In this document: positions 45,720 through 57,020 of the stretch, in pieces
How the letters are laid out: every line of letters begins with the position of its first letter
How positions within the stretch are numbered: the stretch's first letter is position 1
Source of the DNA: Ciona savignyi
Lineage: Eukaryota; Chordata; Ascidiacea; Phlebobranchia; Cionidae
Assembly (NCBI GenBank): GCA_000149265.1
Contig: CH001384.1
Span: forward strand, 111,476 to 175,475
Direction of reading: 5' to 3'
Length of the DNA stretch: 64,000 bases
Position numbers and translations under genes: made by a program
The notes under the pieces: model-generated
What the model saw: the letters and a program-made list of their open reading frames with translations, nothing else
What the model was told of the DNA's origin: nothing
The model's database searches: none

Positions 45720-46696
45720 TTCACGAGCGTAGTCATTGTCAATGTAGTTTGCATCGAGGTCATGTACTTTTCTCGTAAATCATCGTCCTTTTGAAGTCGT
45801 CGTTTCAAGCCTTCAATTCGTTTCTCCGCCATCGCGCGGTTGTCCGGTAAATCAGGTGCACCGGGCTTCCTCGGTAACGCTAACTGGAAATAACCGTCCA
45901 CTTGGACGATGGACCTTTTCATCATGTCGTGAGCCACACGATCTTCTCTTGATGTAGGATTCTCTAGAACGGCAGTCGCATCGCCAAAGTCCATTTCCCA
46001 TAGTCGGTTAATTTGTCTTGAAAGACGATCTGTAGTAATGGCAGCGAGATTATTGTAGATTGTAGTTGATCGGGGCGACACACACGACGGCCCCATCAAT
46101 GACCACCCTAAAGGGGTTTTCCAGGCAACAGGTTCATCCTGTTTCCCCTTTAAAATGCGCTCTACACACAGAGCCTCTGGTACATCAATACCAATCAGTA
46201 GCGTGACTGTCCCACCAGCCACATGCGGGAGTTCCAATCCCTTTAAATGAGACATGTCATTTATCTTCTTCTTATCAGGTATTACATTCGGTTGAACTGG
46301 AATTCGATCTACGGATACCACGTTCTGTAGGTGGATTTCGGTATTGGCATCTAGCGAACATACAGTGAAATTTGTGATCATTCCATTGTAGGACGACTGA
46401 TTACACAGTGTCGTCATCTGAATCTGTTTTCGAACGCCTGTTAACCCCAGGGCGTTCACCAAGGTCTAGCTGCAAAACGTGGCTGTAGAACCGGTATCGA
46501 GAAATGCGTAGGTGCATACTTCGCGACCTTGGAATCGAACCTTTACGGGTACTACGCACAGGTAGATATCTTGGGGTTCGAAGGCTTCGTCATTTTCCAG
46601 CTTCTCCGAGAGCATTGACGAACACGACATCGTGTGCTTTATCGGAGTCTCATTATTTGTCACCTTTTTGTTGTTGGTTATTCCGGCATGCAACAT
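45716..46696 (-). pseudogene. BEL-2 protease (DUF1758), one in-frame stop
   Basis: The retropepsin signature AFLDTGSTATFCS ends in a TAG (46466-46468), after which the same frame stays open to 45716 with VNALGLTGVRKQ, LLIGIDVPEALC and TPLGWSLMGP, the standard Pao protease tail. Cleaves the polyprotein in an intact element. The active-site DTGS is kept. Confidence 0.85.
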
Positions 46697-46721
46697 TGTA
46701 TGGTGATAGGGGCTCCCGCAT

Positions 46722-48273
46722 TCACCACGACGAGCAGTCTATCACACGGTGGCCGTGGCATAGGCATCTGAAACACAGGCCTTTGTTCAATGCGTATTCG
46801 CGACGCTCGCGAGTTCTCTTTGACCTAAATGTGTTACACTGGGACAAGCTGTGTCTCTTAAAGCACAAAATGCACATTTCACCTCGGGAATTCAGGAGCA
46901 CGTGTGGTTTAGTCTCAGATACAGTGCTGCATGTTGCAACTTTCAGTTTCCTTCCACCTCTAGAACCCATCTTCACATTGTCGGCACGGCGATAAAGGCT
47001 TTCACCGTACAGTGAATTCCATATGTTGGAGTGGCGCGAAACGAATGTCACAAGATCTAAAAATCCAGCTTCTCGTTTATTTTCTTCAAAAACAATTACT
47101 GACCACTCTATTCACTTCGCTTGCAGATTGTCAGGTAACTTTTGAAGAATCGGTAGAAGACAATGCAAGGAATTAAAACCGGCGTATTCGCCAACGTCTG
47201 CCAGAGCACTTCCTGCACCTTTGCAATAGTATGTTCAGTTTCAGTGGGCCACTCGGATCTCTTTCCCCGACTTCCGGCGTTCTCGATAGCAATTTTGCAC
47301 ATGCTGCTGAAATAATGTGGGGACGACCGTACAATTTCTACAACTGTTCTCGTGCCAGGTTGTAACCGCCAACCGGGTCTTTACTAAAGTGCGATAGCTG
47401 ACGTCGCACATCGGGTTCGCATTGTTGTAGCAGGTAAGTCAATCTTGCCGAGTCCGACCGTACGTGAGCCATTACATGTGTTTCGAAGTTGCGAATAAAT
47501 TCGTGATAATCAAGCGGGTCGCCGTTAAACTTCATTAATTCCGGACGGGGAGGGAGAGTTCTATCACCCCAATAGTGAATCTGTTCATGTCGTTCGGGAG
47601 ATACGGTTCTCTGAACACGGTTCTTTCCGTCGTAACGTGGAGACGCGCGTGCTTCAGGCTTGTACTCCTGTTGCGCCGGGTTCGGTTGCGATATACTTTC
47701 GAATCGATTACAATTTACCGATAATTTATCGAATGTAGAAAAAGGCACTGGCAGGACATTTTTAGAGGTTTCGTTTAGTATGCGAGTCGACATATGCTTT
47801 CGGTTATCGGTAATGTTCGGGTTTCCTACCGTATCGGTTTGCTCGTGTGAACTGTTGGGCATGGTCAGCAGGTTGGGAGACTGTTCATTTGTACATTGTT
47901 CGTTCCAAGCTCGTAACTCCAGTTCTGCCATCTCCGCATTCCGTATAGATTCTCGTCGAGCTTCCTCGGCTTTCCGTTCGGCCGCTTCTTGGGCCGCAGC
48001 AACCTTTTCCTTTTCTCGCTGGTCGACCTGTAAAACTTCTAGGCGAGCTTACTGTGCTCGAACATAAGCTTCACGTCGTTTCACGCTCGACCGAGAACTG
48101 CGTAGTGAGCTTGCACTATCGCTGATGGTATACAACCTGTCAGGACTCTTTGGGGATATTGCCGATTTATCAGACAAGGCGTCATTTATTTGAAACCAAT
48201 CGCCAATACGGGTATCAAATTCTACTTTGCATTGCACTATACCTTTTAGAGGTTAATGGCCTTCAGAGTTTAA
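46722..48273 (-). pseudogene. BEL-2 gag
   Basis: Gag in several frames. 48237-48049 reads MQCKVEFDTRIGDWFQIND and closes at a TAA. 47931-47338 holds the DUF1759 core with LMKFNGDPLDYHEFIRNFE and DPVGGYNLAREQL. 47051-46722 holds two zinc knuckles, CILCFKRHSLSQC and CFRCLCHGHRVIDC. At least two stops or shifts separate these parts. Order and spacing match BEL-1. Confidence 0.85.
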
Positions 48274-48515
48274 TTCTTCTGGTGTGAATGCTTCAGAGGC
48301 AAGGGAGAGAAGTCTTTGGTAAAGGTCATATATTACCGATACCAACTTCTTCAGCTCGGAAGCTGATCCTGGATCAATCATCAAGCACTCTGCTAAAATG
48401 TATTTCTTGCGAAGGTTAGCTTCCACAACATCACTCTTTTAAATTGTCTGACGCCATGATCGTTTCAATATTGTTAGGTTCAGCAAACTGACCGAGAGTC
48501 AGTTGAAAACTTTAA

Positions 48516-48955
48516 TGTAGATTCTTTTTTGTGGGCGACCTGCACTCCGCCCAGAATCACACTAGTGCTGCGTTGATTACTATCAACGCGGATGTCTCTC
48601 GTTAATCAGCCAAAACGCGCACGATTCTTTTACGGTCTTTAATGGCGGTTTTCTATAAATAAAATAAATACAATCAAATTATTGCCAGTAAATCAGTGCT
48701 TAAAGAATAACATGAAAACTTAACTTTAGGTTCGGTAGCAAATTTCATTTAGGTTCAGTATAAGCGTTTCGTTACTAGCAAATTCAGTACTAACACAATA
48801 AAAAGAAGGAAATGAGGAATCGAGGCAATAAATAAAGGCGTGTTGTGACGTCACGACCTTGTGGGAATGACCGATCTATTATCAGGGGTAAACAAGGACG
48901 GCGCACCAACAGCATCAAACGATGTGAAATTAAAGGGAACTATAGAGATGTTACA
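48516..48955 (-). repeat. BEL-2 5' LTR
   Basis: 440 bp, ending on the + strand at gatgttaca, followed by gttca and the resumed LINE endonuclease. Bases 48274-48515 are the leader. Confidence 0.9.
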
Positions 48956-49455
48956 GTTCATGTAGATACTCCCACTCGTGCTGGTGGTGTGGGATTCTTT
49001 ATAAAACAGACCTTAATTTACTCAATTAGAAATGATTTAGTTATAAATATTGACAATTGTGAAGAAATGTGGATTCAAGTGAAGCTAAAAAGAAAATTTT
49101 GTATTATAGGTGTAATCTATTGCCACCCTTCTTACTGTTTTAAAACATTTCAGGATAAATTCGACATAAAGCTTCATAATTTAAATGATCTAAATAAATC
49201 CTACTATATTTGTGGTGATTTTAATATTGATCTGCTTCAATACGATTTAAATAACCATATACGCAATTGCATAAACATGATATCTAGTCATTCTTGTAAG
49301 TCGTTGATAAACAAACCAACAAGAATATCAGGTAGCACTGTAGCAGTGTATCATTACTTGACCAGTTGTATACAAATAATCTTTCAAGTAACATTACCAG
49401 TGGTATAGCCATTTTTAATATATCAGATCACCTTCCTACCTTTATATTAGTAAAG

Positions 49456-50257
49456 TCTGTCGTCGTCGCATGCAGTAGCACCAAGGTTAAAGTACTTTTA
49501 TTCGCATCAACCACGCAACACCACAGCGGTATAAAACGATGCGATAAAATTCGCCAACACTTCAAGTGCGGTAACTTTCGGCCTCCGGTAGCCCTTAGAG
49601 GATCAAACCGGTTATACCCAAAGCCTGGAGAGAAGTGGCGAGACTCTCCGAGAGGCCCACGACTAGTGCATGGAGGCCCACATCTCCGAGAGGCCCACGA
49701 CCGGCTTCCCGGTGGAGGAACCGATGTTGCAGCACAGTTCGTCGTACTTTGTTAATTTCCGTTTCACCGCCTCATCAAGGTTCTCTTTCAAATCGAACAG
49801 GCAGGCCACGTCGGCGACCACGACTGAGCCGTCGGCCCGACGAGCTACGATGTCGGGCCTCAGAGCCTCGCCAGTGGCCGCCATGTGTTCTGGCACCGTT
49901 CGATCGATCGAGATCACGGGGAAGCGGGTCCGATCAACATGTCCAAGGATCTCCCGCAGTACCGAATCGTGCCGCTCCGTCATCAAGTTCATCGAGCTCG
50001 GGCACCGATTCAGCACGTGCGGGAGAGTCTCAAATTCTGCCCCACAACAGCGGCACGATGTAGAAATGTGCTGATCCCTGCTGTAAAGAGCAAGTGCCTT
50101 CCTTGTCGGAAGGAGGTTCCAGCGTGCTTTCAGCGCAAATAAATACGCTGAAAAATCTATCGACGAAGGTCGCTTGACATTTTTTTGAAGCAGAGGAATT
50201 TTTAAGTGATTTACATAATAATTTTTGCAATTTACTTTCTCATTAACCACAAATTTT
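49456..50257 (-). mobile_element. Fragment of an R2/R4/NeSL-type LINE with restriction-like endonuclease
   Basis: The minus-strand frame 50250-49663 (195 residues) reads CRCCGAEFETLPHVLNRC, a C-x2-C..H..C zinc knuckle, followed by TERHDSVL and RPDIVARRADGSVVVADVAC, the PD..D/E-type endonuclease core, then an A..K..KY tail (EAVKRKLTKYDEL). This is the C-terminus of an RLE LINE. The right side is 5'-truncated and the left side ends after about 200 bp of 3' UTR. About 50 residues' worth of the host LINE between endonuclease and RT are missing, so insertion probably deleted target DNA; no TSD is seen. Confidence 0.82.
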
Positions 50258-52200
50258 TTTTAGTGTTTTTAATGAGATTGTAGATAAACATGCTCCATTA
50301 AAATCTATTAGTAGGAAAAGGCGACGACTTCTAAGTAAACCATGGATCACTAATGGTCTGTAACAATCCATAAAAAAACAAAAATAATATGTTCTCCTCC
50401 ATCGTTACAAATAAACTAATTTTCAAAAATATCCTGTATTTAAGGTCTATAGAAATAAATTAAACCATCTCCTCGAAATCTCCAAACAAATGTACTACAA
50501 ACATGAATTTTCTATGAGTAAAAATGATATTGGTAGGTCATGGAAACTAATCCGTGAACTTATTCAAATTAAATTTCCTACGATGACTTCAAGTAAAAGT
50601 GTAGGAGTTACTGATTCTGATGTGACATCGGATCCAATAAATGTTGCAAATAAATTTAATGATTTTTTTGTTTTGATTTTTTGACATTGGGAAAAATCTA
50701 GCATCTATGATCAAACCTCCTACTAATCATGTGCCTTTAAAACCATTCAGAAAATCGTCTTCTTTTTTATATCTTCAGCAACGCCAGATGAAGTATTTTC
50801 CCTTATAAACTGTTTGGATGTAAAAAAGGAACTCGTCATTAAGACATCCCTACCAAATTTATTAAACTTGCAAATTCTATAATATCTCCCATCTTAAGTG
50901 AAATATTTAATACTTGTGTAAAGCAAGGGATATATCCCGACTTTTAAAAAAATGCAGAAGTCATTCCCATATTTAAAAATGGCTCAGACAACTTATGCAC
51001 AAACTACAGACCCATATCGCTATTGTCGCAGTTTAGTAACATTTTTGAAAAATTATTATATAATCGTTTAATTAAATATCTTGATAAGCATAAGTTACTC
51101 TCAAATCATCAATATGGCTTCCGAGAAAACTTCTCAACCACTCTTGCTGTGGCTGATATAACCAATATGTTGTTATCTAACACTGACACGGGTCTCTATA
51201 GCTGTGGTATTTTTATTAATATATCAAAAGCTTTTAATACGGTTGACCATTCTAAACTTTTAGCTAAACTTGAACACTGCTATGGAATACGTGGCATTGC
51301 GTTAGATTTATTTAAAAACTATCTGACTAATAGATCCCAACATACATTTGTTCATAATGTTCGCTCAATTATTAAATCTGTCTTGTGTGGTGTACCCCAA
51401 GGGTCTACCTTAGGTCCGCTACTTTTTATAATGTATATTAATGATTTGCCTTTAGTTTCAAATTTTGTCACCAAACTATTTGCTGATGACACTTTTTTGT
51501 GTATGTCAAGCAAATGTCTTTATGCACTTAAAATGAACCTTGAACTGATTGCAATAGCCGATTGGCTGCGATCTAATAAACTCTCTGAATTATAGTAAAA
51601 CGTCATATGTATTATTCACCGAAATTTAAAGCCAATAGGCATTAATGACTTCCACTAAAAAATTAATAATAACAAAATTATTCGATCTCAATCAGCCAAA
51701 TATTTGGGTGTCCTGTTAGATGAAAAGCTCAATTGGAACTGCCATATTCTCAATCTCTCACAAAAGTTAGCTAGATATTGCGGTATAATTTTCAAACTGC
51801 GTAAATATGTTGATATTAAAACTCTGCTGAATATTTACTACTCTCTAGTCTACTCTCAAATACAATATATAGTCTGTTGGGGCTATAGTCTGTTGGAGTG
51901 CTTCTAATAAAAAAAACCTATATCCATTAAATGTAATACATAATAAAATCATTCGTGCAATGTCATACAGTCCTGCAAGATGGCATGTCACCCCTTTGTT
52001 TAGTGATCTTAAAATACTGAAACTGTGTGATATTTATAAATTGGAGATGGGAAAGCTAATGTACAAGTTTTATGACAAAACTCTCCCTGATTCGTTTAAT
52101 TATATATTCCAACATTTGTACTGTGCTCATAATCATATCACTAGACAAGTGGCACATCATGATTATTTTGTTCCTTATTTTTAAATATTATTAGGTCAAA
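50258..52200 (+). pseudogene. LINE reverse transcriptase
   Basis: After NEIVDKHAPLKSISRKRRR (about 50268-50325) the RT follows in shifting frames: FSNIFEKLLYNRLIKYLDK, YGFRENFSTTLAV, GVPQGSTLGPLLFIMYINDL and LFADDTFLCMSS (51023-51595). The first catalytic aspartate is replaced: INISKAFNTVDH instead of the usual D..KAFDTVDH. The thumb region continues at 51704-51907 (KYLGVLLDEKLNWNCH) and 51960-52184. Several stops are present. No RNase H domain, unlike the LINE at 22452. Confidence 0.82.
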
Positions 52201-53165
52201 ATTCAATAGGGTACCGTGGTCCAGTAGCATGGATTGCAATGGATGTATCTTTAAAAAAAATTAGTATGGTTTTCCTTTAAAAAAAACAATTAAAGAATCA
52301 ATATTTTCTGACTTAAATTACTTAAATATTATACCGTAACTGTCCAATGTCTTAGCAATATTGTAACTTTTAATTAATTTAGATTTTCTTCTCTTTAACA
52401 CATTGCATTTTGATTTTTTTCTTTTTTTAGAGCTTTGTTAAAGTTGTTTTGTCATTGTAATGTTTTGCACAAATTTTTCACAGTGCTATTCTGATTATTC
52501 TTTATTTATCTTTATATTTTAATTTACATTTATTATAAGGTGACACCTGCTTTGATAACCGCATGGTTTCTCGGTGTCTCCTTGTTAAACTTCAGTTTAT
52601 GTGTTTTCGTATTGTTATTATTTTGTTTTTTTGTGCGTTTAACAAATAAAATATGTTTGATTGATTGATTTATTGCCACATTTAACTTTTTACACCTTAA
52701 CATTAAACTTAGATTATATTTGTTTATTAAAGATTGAAACCAACACCTGCCACCCAGAAAAGAAAAATGAACTATCTGACAATATCCCAAATAAGAAAGT
52801 TCATTAAAACGTAAAGACGGGAATACTATAGTTGACTACATATGCATGGACAACTAAGCGCAGTGAGTCTTTTACTAGAAAATAATTATTAACTTAATAT
52901 TTAAAACAAAATTGACAAAATATTTAAGTTCAATGGTTTTTATCCTGACTCCAGTGATGTGTGGTAAAACATCATCTACTACTGTTTATATAAAACCCGG
53001 TTGTAAATATCAATGCCTTGTACATTATAATTTTTATTTTAAATCAAGCAAATAAATGATGCCACATATGAAAAGGAAAACTACCAGTTTTATAAACACC
53101 AGCAATTATGGGTTTTATTTTATTATCATTTTCATTAAGTAATCGAGCTTACGTAGTCAGCTCAC

Positions 53166-54500
53166 ATGACACATTTTTATTTTTTGTTTGTAGCGACCTT
53201 ATTTGTTTACCTAAGATTTATGATCGCCGCAGCCGATCGCTGCTGCTGGTTTAAAAGAAAAAAACTTGCATATACTAGGAAACAAAATGAACTTAATTTA
53301 GCAAAAATGCAAGCCGATAAAGATTTATCTTTATATCGCATTTCCTATGAAATTGCAGAAAACGACGCCCGAGCATCGGCTTGTCTGGAAGCGGAAATAA
53401 TTGAAAATCCTTTTTGAATAAGACCATAAGATGTTTTAGAGTTGCCACCTGTTAATAAATGTACGTCGTTTCGCAAACAAATGAACCATGCCGGACATAC
53501 GTCAATTCCTCAAGCGGCAGAGAGCGTCCTTGCAACGACAACGGAACGACACAAACGAATCGCTCCGAAAAGCACTTTTAATTACAAAACACCACTTCCC
53601 ATAGCCACTTTACCCTCTATGTCGTATATATTACCGGATATAAAAGTAGATGTAATCGATGGCACCGCAATCAAGTTTCCATCGTGGGAAACGACATTCG
53701 ATGCCCTGATAGAGGCGAGATCCAGTTGCTTATCTCCTTAATAAGAAATCTCCTGCAACAACACTTAAGAGGTGAACTAAATGAAGGAGTTAATGGTTTT
53801 TTTCTGTTGCAATCTGAAAAAGCGTTTGATGCCGCAAGATCAACTCCTAAAGAAGGTACGGAAATGAATGCGTTATTAGCAAAGCGTTTACCGTTAAGCA
53901 CTATTTCTAGCCACAAATTCACCATTCTGATTCATTGGGTCTCAGACGATTTTCGGACTTTTTATTTCAAGTTCTTACTGCTAAGAACAAAATTGCAAGC
54001 TTAAATATTTTGGATTATTCGACCGAAAATTGAAAAATAATCTCACGGCTTCCACTTTTCCTAGCATCACGATGGAAAGATGTAGTAATAGATTGGAAGG
54101 AGAGAAACGTTGGTTTATACCCACAGTTTAAACAGCTGGTAGAGTACATAGAACGACATTTCGAGAAGGAAAACATACCGGAACTTCAAAATGCGAAGGC
54201 AAGTGAAAATCGGAGAACAGCATCATTCGCTACTAGGTCGAATGACGACTTAAAATGGCCCAAGAAAAATAGCCGCTAAATGTTTTTATTGCGATGAACG
54301 ACATCACATATATGAGTGTAAACTGTTCTTCGAATTACCTAAAAAAAGGAAGGTTTCCTAAGAATTAAACGACTATGCTACTCTTGCGGTTCAAGTCAGA
54401 ACCACATTGCCCGACAGGTGTCGACAGAGAGTAAAATGCGAAATTTGCAAGAAGATGCATCTCACGTGCTTACACATGGATTGGGAAATAGAAAAAAAAA
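53166..54500 (+). pseudogene. BEL-3 gag
   Basis: 53166-53417 encodes a charged helical start (KLAYTRKQNELNLAKMQADK). 53442-53741 holds the DUF1759-like part ending GTAIKFPSWETTFDALIEA. Zinc-knuckle remnants at 54280-54480: CFYCDERHHIYECK, CYSCGSSQNHIARQ and CEICKKMHLTCLH. Frames shift at least four times. Confidence 0.75.
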
Positions 54501-54659
54501 CAAAATGTAAATGCACAACACTTTGTGGCAACGCATTTCAGGGAGACGACTCTTCGATGATTCCTCCAGTTTGGGTAAGAAATACGAAGGCCCCTTTGAC
54601 TGAAGTGCTGCATTTTAGACCCACAGTCCAACAGTTCTTTTATTTCCGAAGAACTTCAA

Positions 54660-56045
54660 GAATGTATGGGCGTTGTCGGTACAGATACAAGTATTAACAT
54701 ATGCACAATGATGGGTAAAAATAACGTGAGTGCCACTATACGAATTCGCAATCTAGAGATTTCCAGTTTTGACCGATCGGTGCGAATCCCTCTACCCGCC
54801 ATTTATACACGATAAGAGATACCTGCAGCTCGGAGTCAGATACCTAGGCATGAATCCGCCTTGCGATTTAAACATTTAGCAAAAAATTCGCAGCTGATCT
54901 CGCCGTACAACCCGCATGTACCTTTAGACATGCTCATTGGAACAAACGTTTCGTGCGTCATTCGACCACGGGATATAGTCTGTGGGAAAGAAAAGAAACT
55001 GTATGCTCAGAAATCGGTCCTTGGCTGGGGTATCGTGGGTATCGTTTGTAAAAACTACTCAGCCGTCGGCGACTTGATAACTCACTGCTGCATCGCGAGT
55101 GAGAAATGTGCTAATGGCGCAATAATTATAAACGGGTGTAAAGAGACTATATCACCACAGCAAGTTCACAAATGGATGGAGCTAGACTTCCACGAAAAAC
55201 AGTGCAACAATAGAAGTAAACTTTCATTACAAGACAAGATGTTCATGGATATAATCGGTAAGAACATTGTACAATTACCCGATGGTTGTTATCAAATGCC
55301 ACTACTGTTAAAGTATACCAATATGCGACTTCCGAACAATCGACAACTAGCGGAATAGAGACTTGGCCATTAAACGCGGCGCTTACAGCGAAATGGTCAA
55401 TCTCTAATGGATAACAAAGATTTTATGAGCATTGAACACCATGCCGAAGAAGTGGACATTGCGGCAATTCCTGAAAATAAACAGTGGATAAACTATATAC
55501 CACATACCGGGATATATTATCCCCAAAAAACAAGAAAAATACGTGTTTTATTTGATTGCTCAGCCGAATACCTTGATGTAAGCTTGAATGATTGCCTTCT
55601 ACAAGGGGCAGATATGCTAAACAGCCTTGTGGGTATTCTTTGTCGATTTGGACTGCATAAAACTGCAATCATCGCAGATATTAAGGCAATGATTCATCAA
55701 TTTAAAGTGGAAAAGCCATATCGTGATCTTTTGCGTTTCTTGTGGTGGAAAAATGACGACCTCGAGAAACCTATTGTGGAGTATCGCATTAAGGTTTACA
55801 TCTTTGGTCTGTTAGTTTACCAGATTGCGCTAATTATGGCATTAGAAAAACGGCAGATGATGGTGACGCCGAATTTGGAATTGAGGCAGCAAACTACCTT
55901 CGAAACAACTTTTACGTATATGATGGTGTTATTTCTGTTCCAACTACAGAGAATGCAATTGCTCTTATCAAAGACAGCAAAGCTTTGTGAGCAAAGGCAG
56001 AATTACGGCCACAGAAGTTCGCCTCGAACGATCGGGGCGTTTTAA
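54660..56045 (+). pseudogene. BEL-3 protease and reverse transcriptase
   Basis: Protease tail at 54861-55358: PLDMLIGTNVSCVIRP and LGWGIVGIVCKN. RT from 55407: PQKTRKIRVLFDCSAEYL, QGADMLNSLVGILCRFG and IIADIKAMIHQFKVEKPYR. The catalytic motif near 55912 reads NFYVYDGV, so YVDD has become YVYD. Stops and shifts are numerous. Dead copy. Confidence 0.78.
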
Positions 56046-56304
56046 AACAAATCCCTTTAAGTAATCGATCCAAATCCTTACGTGACATTAAAATTGGAAT
56101 CCATCGTCTTCCCAGGGAAAGAGTTTTGGGGATCACTTGGTGCTTGGAAAACGATTCATTGTGCTTTCGTATCTAATTAAAGGACATGCCTCTAACACGA
56201 AGAGGTATTTCAGCCACTGTAAGGTTTTTTTTTTGGACCCGTTAGCTTTTACAGCTCCTGTGATGCTGGAACCGAAGCTGATATTGCGTCCGCCATATTT
56301 ATTA

Positions 56305-56425
56305 AATTATATCCTTTTTCTAATGACGTGCTTTAACGACTGTTCGTCTTGCCGTCTTTTCCCGTTCATGTGTCGTGATTATATTATTTTTCAATTTTTA
56401 ACTGGGACAAAAAATAAATAAATCA
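56305..56425 (+). repeat. taaac-tailed retroposon fragment inside BEL-3
   Basis: gactgttcgtcttgccgtct, tcgtgattatattatttttc and actgggacaaaaaataaata repeat the 3' part of the family at 18384 and 29522. Confidence 0.5.
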
Positions 56426-56428
56426 AAC

Positions 56429-57015
56429 TTGTTATGGAGATATAAGCTAAAGGACTTTCGGGAAGTTGAAGTACAACGGTGCTACGAGCCACCAGAATTT
56501 GGAACAAAAATAACCCGTGAGTTGCATTATTTTTCCGACGCAAGTACAGTTGGATACGGTCAATGCACCTACCTGAGAATAGTGAACAGACAACAACAAG
56601 TGCCATGTGCCTTTGTATCTGGTAATCAAGAGTAGCGCCCTTGAAGCAAATTACAATTTCGAGGTTGAAGTTAACAGCCGCTGTAATGTCAGCTTAGGTG
56701 AGCGCTTATCTAAAGCAACAGCTTTACTTTAAAAAATTGCAGAGAATACTTCTGGGTTGACAGCAAGGTCATGCTCGGTTATCTAGCTAACGATGTCAAG
56801 CGCTTTTAAATTTTTGTGGCCAATATAATTCAGCGGATCAAAGACAACCAACACCAATGGTAGCAAGTGGTTACATGTAAAAACAGCCGAAAACCCTGCA
56901 GATCTAGCTAGAAGAGGAATACCACAGAACTAGCTAACGACTTTATCGCCATGGCTGCGAGGACCAAACTTTTTATGGAGAACAGATTACCTTCAACCAG
57001 ACGCTTTAAACATAC
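56429..57015 (+). pseudogene. BEL-3 RNase H remnant
   Basis: FREVEVQRCYEPPEFGTK and HYFSDASTVGYGQCTYLR (56500-56580) are the RNase H start. Then a shifted WVDSKVMLGYL and, near 56935, LSPWLRGPNFLW-like residues. It ends where the hAT element begins. Confidence 0.72.
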
Positions 57016-57020
57016 TAGAG

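Larger units (their letters stand above)
42091..48955 (-). mobile_element. BEL/Pao LTR retrotransposon 2, 6865 bp
   Basis: LTRs at 42091-42553 (463 bp) and 48516-48955 (440 bp) read tgtagattc..gatgttaca on the + strand; they differ by an indel of about 25 bp and several bases, so it is older than BEL-1. Flanks gtcca (42086-42090) and gttca (48956-48960) are a 5-bp duplication with one change. A purine run ggggggaa on the minus strand adjoins the 3' LTR at 42554. Gag, protease, RT, RNase H and integrase are in the normal order on the minus strand. Confidence 0.93.
41900..49455 (+). pseudogene. LINE AP-endonuclease domain, split by BEL-2
   Basis: Left part, 41912-42060: LLHLNIISLQKNVSKLHAY and DVIAITETK, the first two catalytic blocks (N and E). 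Right part, 48956-49455: GGVGFFIKQTLIYSIRN, EMWIQVKLKRKFCIIGVIY, GDFNIDLL (the catalytic D/N block) and NISDHLPTF (the SDH block). One premature stop (tga at 41987-41989) is in the left part. The two parts join cleanly once BEL-2 (42091-48955) and one 5-bp repeat are discounted. Confidence 0.8.
41404..52668 (+). mobile_element. APE-type LINE (CR1/L2/Rex1-like), split by two insertions
   Basis: Own sequence: 41404-42090, 48956-49455 and 50258-52668. Order: coiled-coil ORF1, AP-endonuclease, reverse transcriptase, 3' end with a simple gattgattgatt tail near 52655-52668. BEL-2 sits in the endonuclease, with gtcca/gttca as a slightly diverged 5-bp duplication, and an R2/R4-type fragment sits between endonuclease and RT. 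Many stops and shifts, so inactive. Bases 52200-52650 are its 3' untranslated region. Confidence 0.85.

Noticed and set aside
49635-50063. Plus-strand frames of 130-140 codons in the GC-rich part
   Set aside because: They are antisense shadows of the restriction-like endonuclease frame on the minus strand, which has clear motifs.
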